Source: Actinomycetes bacterium (lineage in GTDB: Bacteria > Actinomycetota > Acidimicrobiia > Acidimicrobiales > JAKAOS01). From it: DNA of 5,462 nucleotides. The translations under genes and the position numbers were made by a program. The stretch is from assembly GCA_021790615.1 (NCBI GenBank), contig JAJYGW010000209.1, positions 1-5,462 of the forward strand, written 5' to 3'. Under the pieces are notes generated by a model. That model was not told the DNA's origin. It did no database searches and saw only the letters and a list, made by a program, of their open reading frames with translations. The stretch's first letter is position 1. The number at the start of each line of letters is the position of its first letter. Positions 4,880 through 5,462 of the stretch are shown piece by piece.

Positions 4880-4941
4880 TGGCAGGCAGAACGCATCGTT
4901 TCTGGCGCGATTTGGCTGCCACTTTGCGTGGTTAGCGCGCC
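4880..4941 (+). other. AT-richer, highly structured segment upstream of yraN
   Basis: This part of the 188-nt gap between DUF2469 and yraN is visibly poorer in GC than everything around it, close to 50% from about 4890 to 4934. It holds several inverted repeats: TGGCAG with CTGCCA (4880-4885 with 4916-4921), CAGAACG with CGTTTCTG around loop CAT (4887-4904, one bulged T), GGCGCG with CGCGCC (4904-4909 with 4936-4941), and CCAC with GTGG around TTTGC (4919-4931). Not all can form together. Its composition suits a promoter region for yraN, but I see no clear -35/-10 pair. A structured RNA leader or small repeat element is the alternative. Confidence 0.4.
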
Positions 4942-4970
4942 CGACCCGCCGAGAAACGGAGCCCCACCCC

Positions 4971-5339
4971 GTGCCAACCCCCCACCCCCACGAGCTCGGG
5001 TGCGGCGGGGGGGGAATGGCTGCATCCTGGTACGTCGAGCGCGGATACGAGATCCTCGCCCGCAACTGGAGGTGCCCGGCGGGCGAGGCGGACCTCGTCC
5101 TGCGGCGTGGCCGCCTGCTCGTCGTCTGCGAGGTGAAGACCCGCTCGGGGACGGGTTACGGCACGCCGGCCGAGGCTGTCGGTCGGCAGCGCCAGCGGCG
5201 CCTCAGGAGGACGGCTGCGATGTTCCTCGAAGCCGAGCGTGAGCGGGCGGAGGGGTTCAGGGGGAGAGGGATCCGCTTCGACGTGGCCGAGGTGCTCGGG
5301 GGCGTCGTGACCGTGATCGAGGACGCGTTCCGGGACTGA
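4971..5339 (+). CDS. yraN: YraN/UPF0102 family PD-(D/E)XK nuclease-like protein
   Basis: The 122-residue product belongs to UPF0102, an endonuclease-fold family related to Holliday-junction resolvases of the Hjc type. Its biological role is not settled. It shows GYEILARNWR (25-34), GEADLV with D41, CEVKTR with E54 and K56 (the D...ExK core), TPAEAV, RQRRLRR and the terminal RFDVAEV. GTG 4971 is chosen because it has CGGAG at 4957-4961 nine bases upstream and keeps the N-terminal LG-x-x-G block (residues 9-13) at the family's usual length. ATG 5016 would cut this block off. The Glu that normally follows LGxxG is Gly here (residue 14), in a codon within or beside a run of eight G (5007-5014). 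The rest is intact, so I do not call a pseudogene. In other actinobacteria comM and dprA commonly follow yraN. Here the next sequence looks convergent. Confidence 0.92.
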   Translation: MPTPHPHELGCGGGGMAASWYVERGYEILARNWRCPAGEADLVLRRGRLLVVCEVKTRSGTGYGTPAEAVGRQRQRRLRRTAAMFLEAERERAEGFRGRGIRFDVAEVLGGVVTVIEDAFRD

Positions 5340-5369
5340 CGCCCTCGAGCGCTGTCGAGCTCTCGGGCG
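5340..5369. terminator. Hairpin between yraN and the convergent gene, possible bidirectional terminator
   Basis: CGCCC at 5340-5344 pairs with GGGCG at 5365-5369. Inside it, after a 2x2 mismatch, GAGC (5347-5350) pairs with GCTC (5359-5362) around an 8-nt loop. CTCGA with TCGAG (5344-5348 with 5355-5359) is an alternative. It sits directly after the yraN TGA and before the stop of the minus-strand frame, where a shared terminator would be expected. No U-tract is present on either strand. Confidence 0.3.
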
Positions 5370-5377
5370 GTCGTGGC

Positions 5378-5462
5378 TCAGGCCTGGTCGCCGAGCCGAG
5401 GAGCAGGTGGTGGAGGTGGCGGCGGAGGTGGCGGTGGTGGTGGCGGAGGAGGCGGAGGCGGT
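5378..5462 (-). CDS. C-terminal end of a convergent protein with a poly-proline tail (5' partial)
   Basis: On the minus strand the window edge reads 19 consecutive Pro codons (5405-5461), then APRLGDQA and a TGA at 5378-5380. The eight tail codons after the Pro run mostly end in G or C (CGG CTC GGC GAC CAG GCC at the end), as in the neighbouring genes, and the variable base of the tract falls at the synonymous third position. This favours a gene entering from the right and ending convergently with yraN, 38 nt apart. Its function cannot be told from a proline tail. The plus strand is also open: it would read 19 Gly codons in one frame (5406-5462), or a V/A/E alternation from GTG 5410 with GAGGAG six bases upstream in another. 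These remain live alternatives. Confidence 0.4.
   Translation of the reverse strand, partial: PPPPPPPPPPPPPPPPPPPAPRLGDQA
5405..5462. repeat. GGN trinucleotide tract at the window edge
   Basis: From 5406 to the end the plus strand is 19 successive GGN triplets, where N is T eight times, C six times, A five times and never G. The mixed third base argues against a young slipped microsatellite and for selection on a coded homopolymer, Pro on the minus strand or Gly on the plus strand. The tract runs off the window, so its full length is unknown. Confidence 0.8.

Noticed and set aside
4680..4970. YraN extended upstream across the gap and the DUF2469 gene
   Set aside because: Codon bias collapses upstream of GTG 4971 (TTT, TTA and CGA appear), the residues match nothing in the family, and 4971 has a good Shine-Dalgarno.
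5016..5018. ATG 5016 as the yraN start
   Set aside because: It would remove the conserved LGxxG block. The upstream GTG restores the normal length.
1..5462. CRISPR array, tRNA, rRNA, 4.5S RNA gene, insertion sequence or phage genes
   Set aside because: I looked for direct-repeat arrays, cloverleaf patterns, transposase motifs and terminal inverted repeats and saw none. All large frames are housekeeping genes.

Overview
The window is a GC-rich housekeeping locus from a bacterium, almost certainly an actinomycetote. The best single marker is the gene at 4486-4782, whose VVETERRFYLAN and DAWVWDMYRPARFV blocks belong to DUF2469, a family I know essentially only from Actinomycetota. Strong G/C third-position bias, GTG and TTG starts, and the S16 and KH extensions agree with this. 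The gene order and the short Ffh hint at a deep-branching class such as Acidimicrobiia, but that placement is an inference.

Layout, left to right: the C-terminus of an unrecognised helical, acidic-tailed protein (2-274); a GC-rich hairpin and a promoter-like box; ffh (391-1773); a 70-nt gap holding an unusual 19-codon mini-ORF that overlaps the next start by GTGA; rpsP (1844-2203); a KhpA-type KH-domain gene with an acidic N-terminal extension (2209-2604); rimM (2636-3157, TTG start inferred); trmD (3154-3909, overlapping rimM by GTGA); a strongly structured gap with terminator-like hairpins and a second promoter-like box; rplS (4133-4486); the DUF2469 gene (4486-4782, overlapping rplS by one base); a 188-nt gap with hairpins and an AT-richer island; yraN (4971-5339, GTG start); and a probable convergent gene entering from the right on the minus strand, seen only as a poly-proline C-terminus (5378-5462).

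Functionally this is the classic translation cluster. Ffh targets ribosome-nascent chains to the membrane, S16 and L19 are ribosomal proteins, RimM matures the 30S subunit around S16/S19 and the 16S head, TrmD makes m1G37 in tRNA and prevents +1 frameshifting, and KhpA-type proteins bind RNA. Spacing suggests one unit from ffh or rpsP through trmD, a separate rplS-DUF2469 unit, and yraN probably on its own.

I found no mobile element, CRISPR array, tRNA or rRNA, and nothing I would call a new biological system. The points most worth a second look are the mini-ORF coupled to rpsP, Glu in place of the catalytic Asp in TrmD, loss of the N-terminal conserved Glu in YraN beside a G8 run, the terminal GGN/CCN tract, and the structured gap between DUF2469 and yraN.
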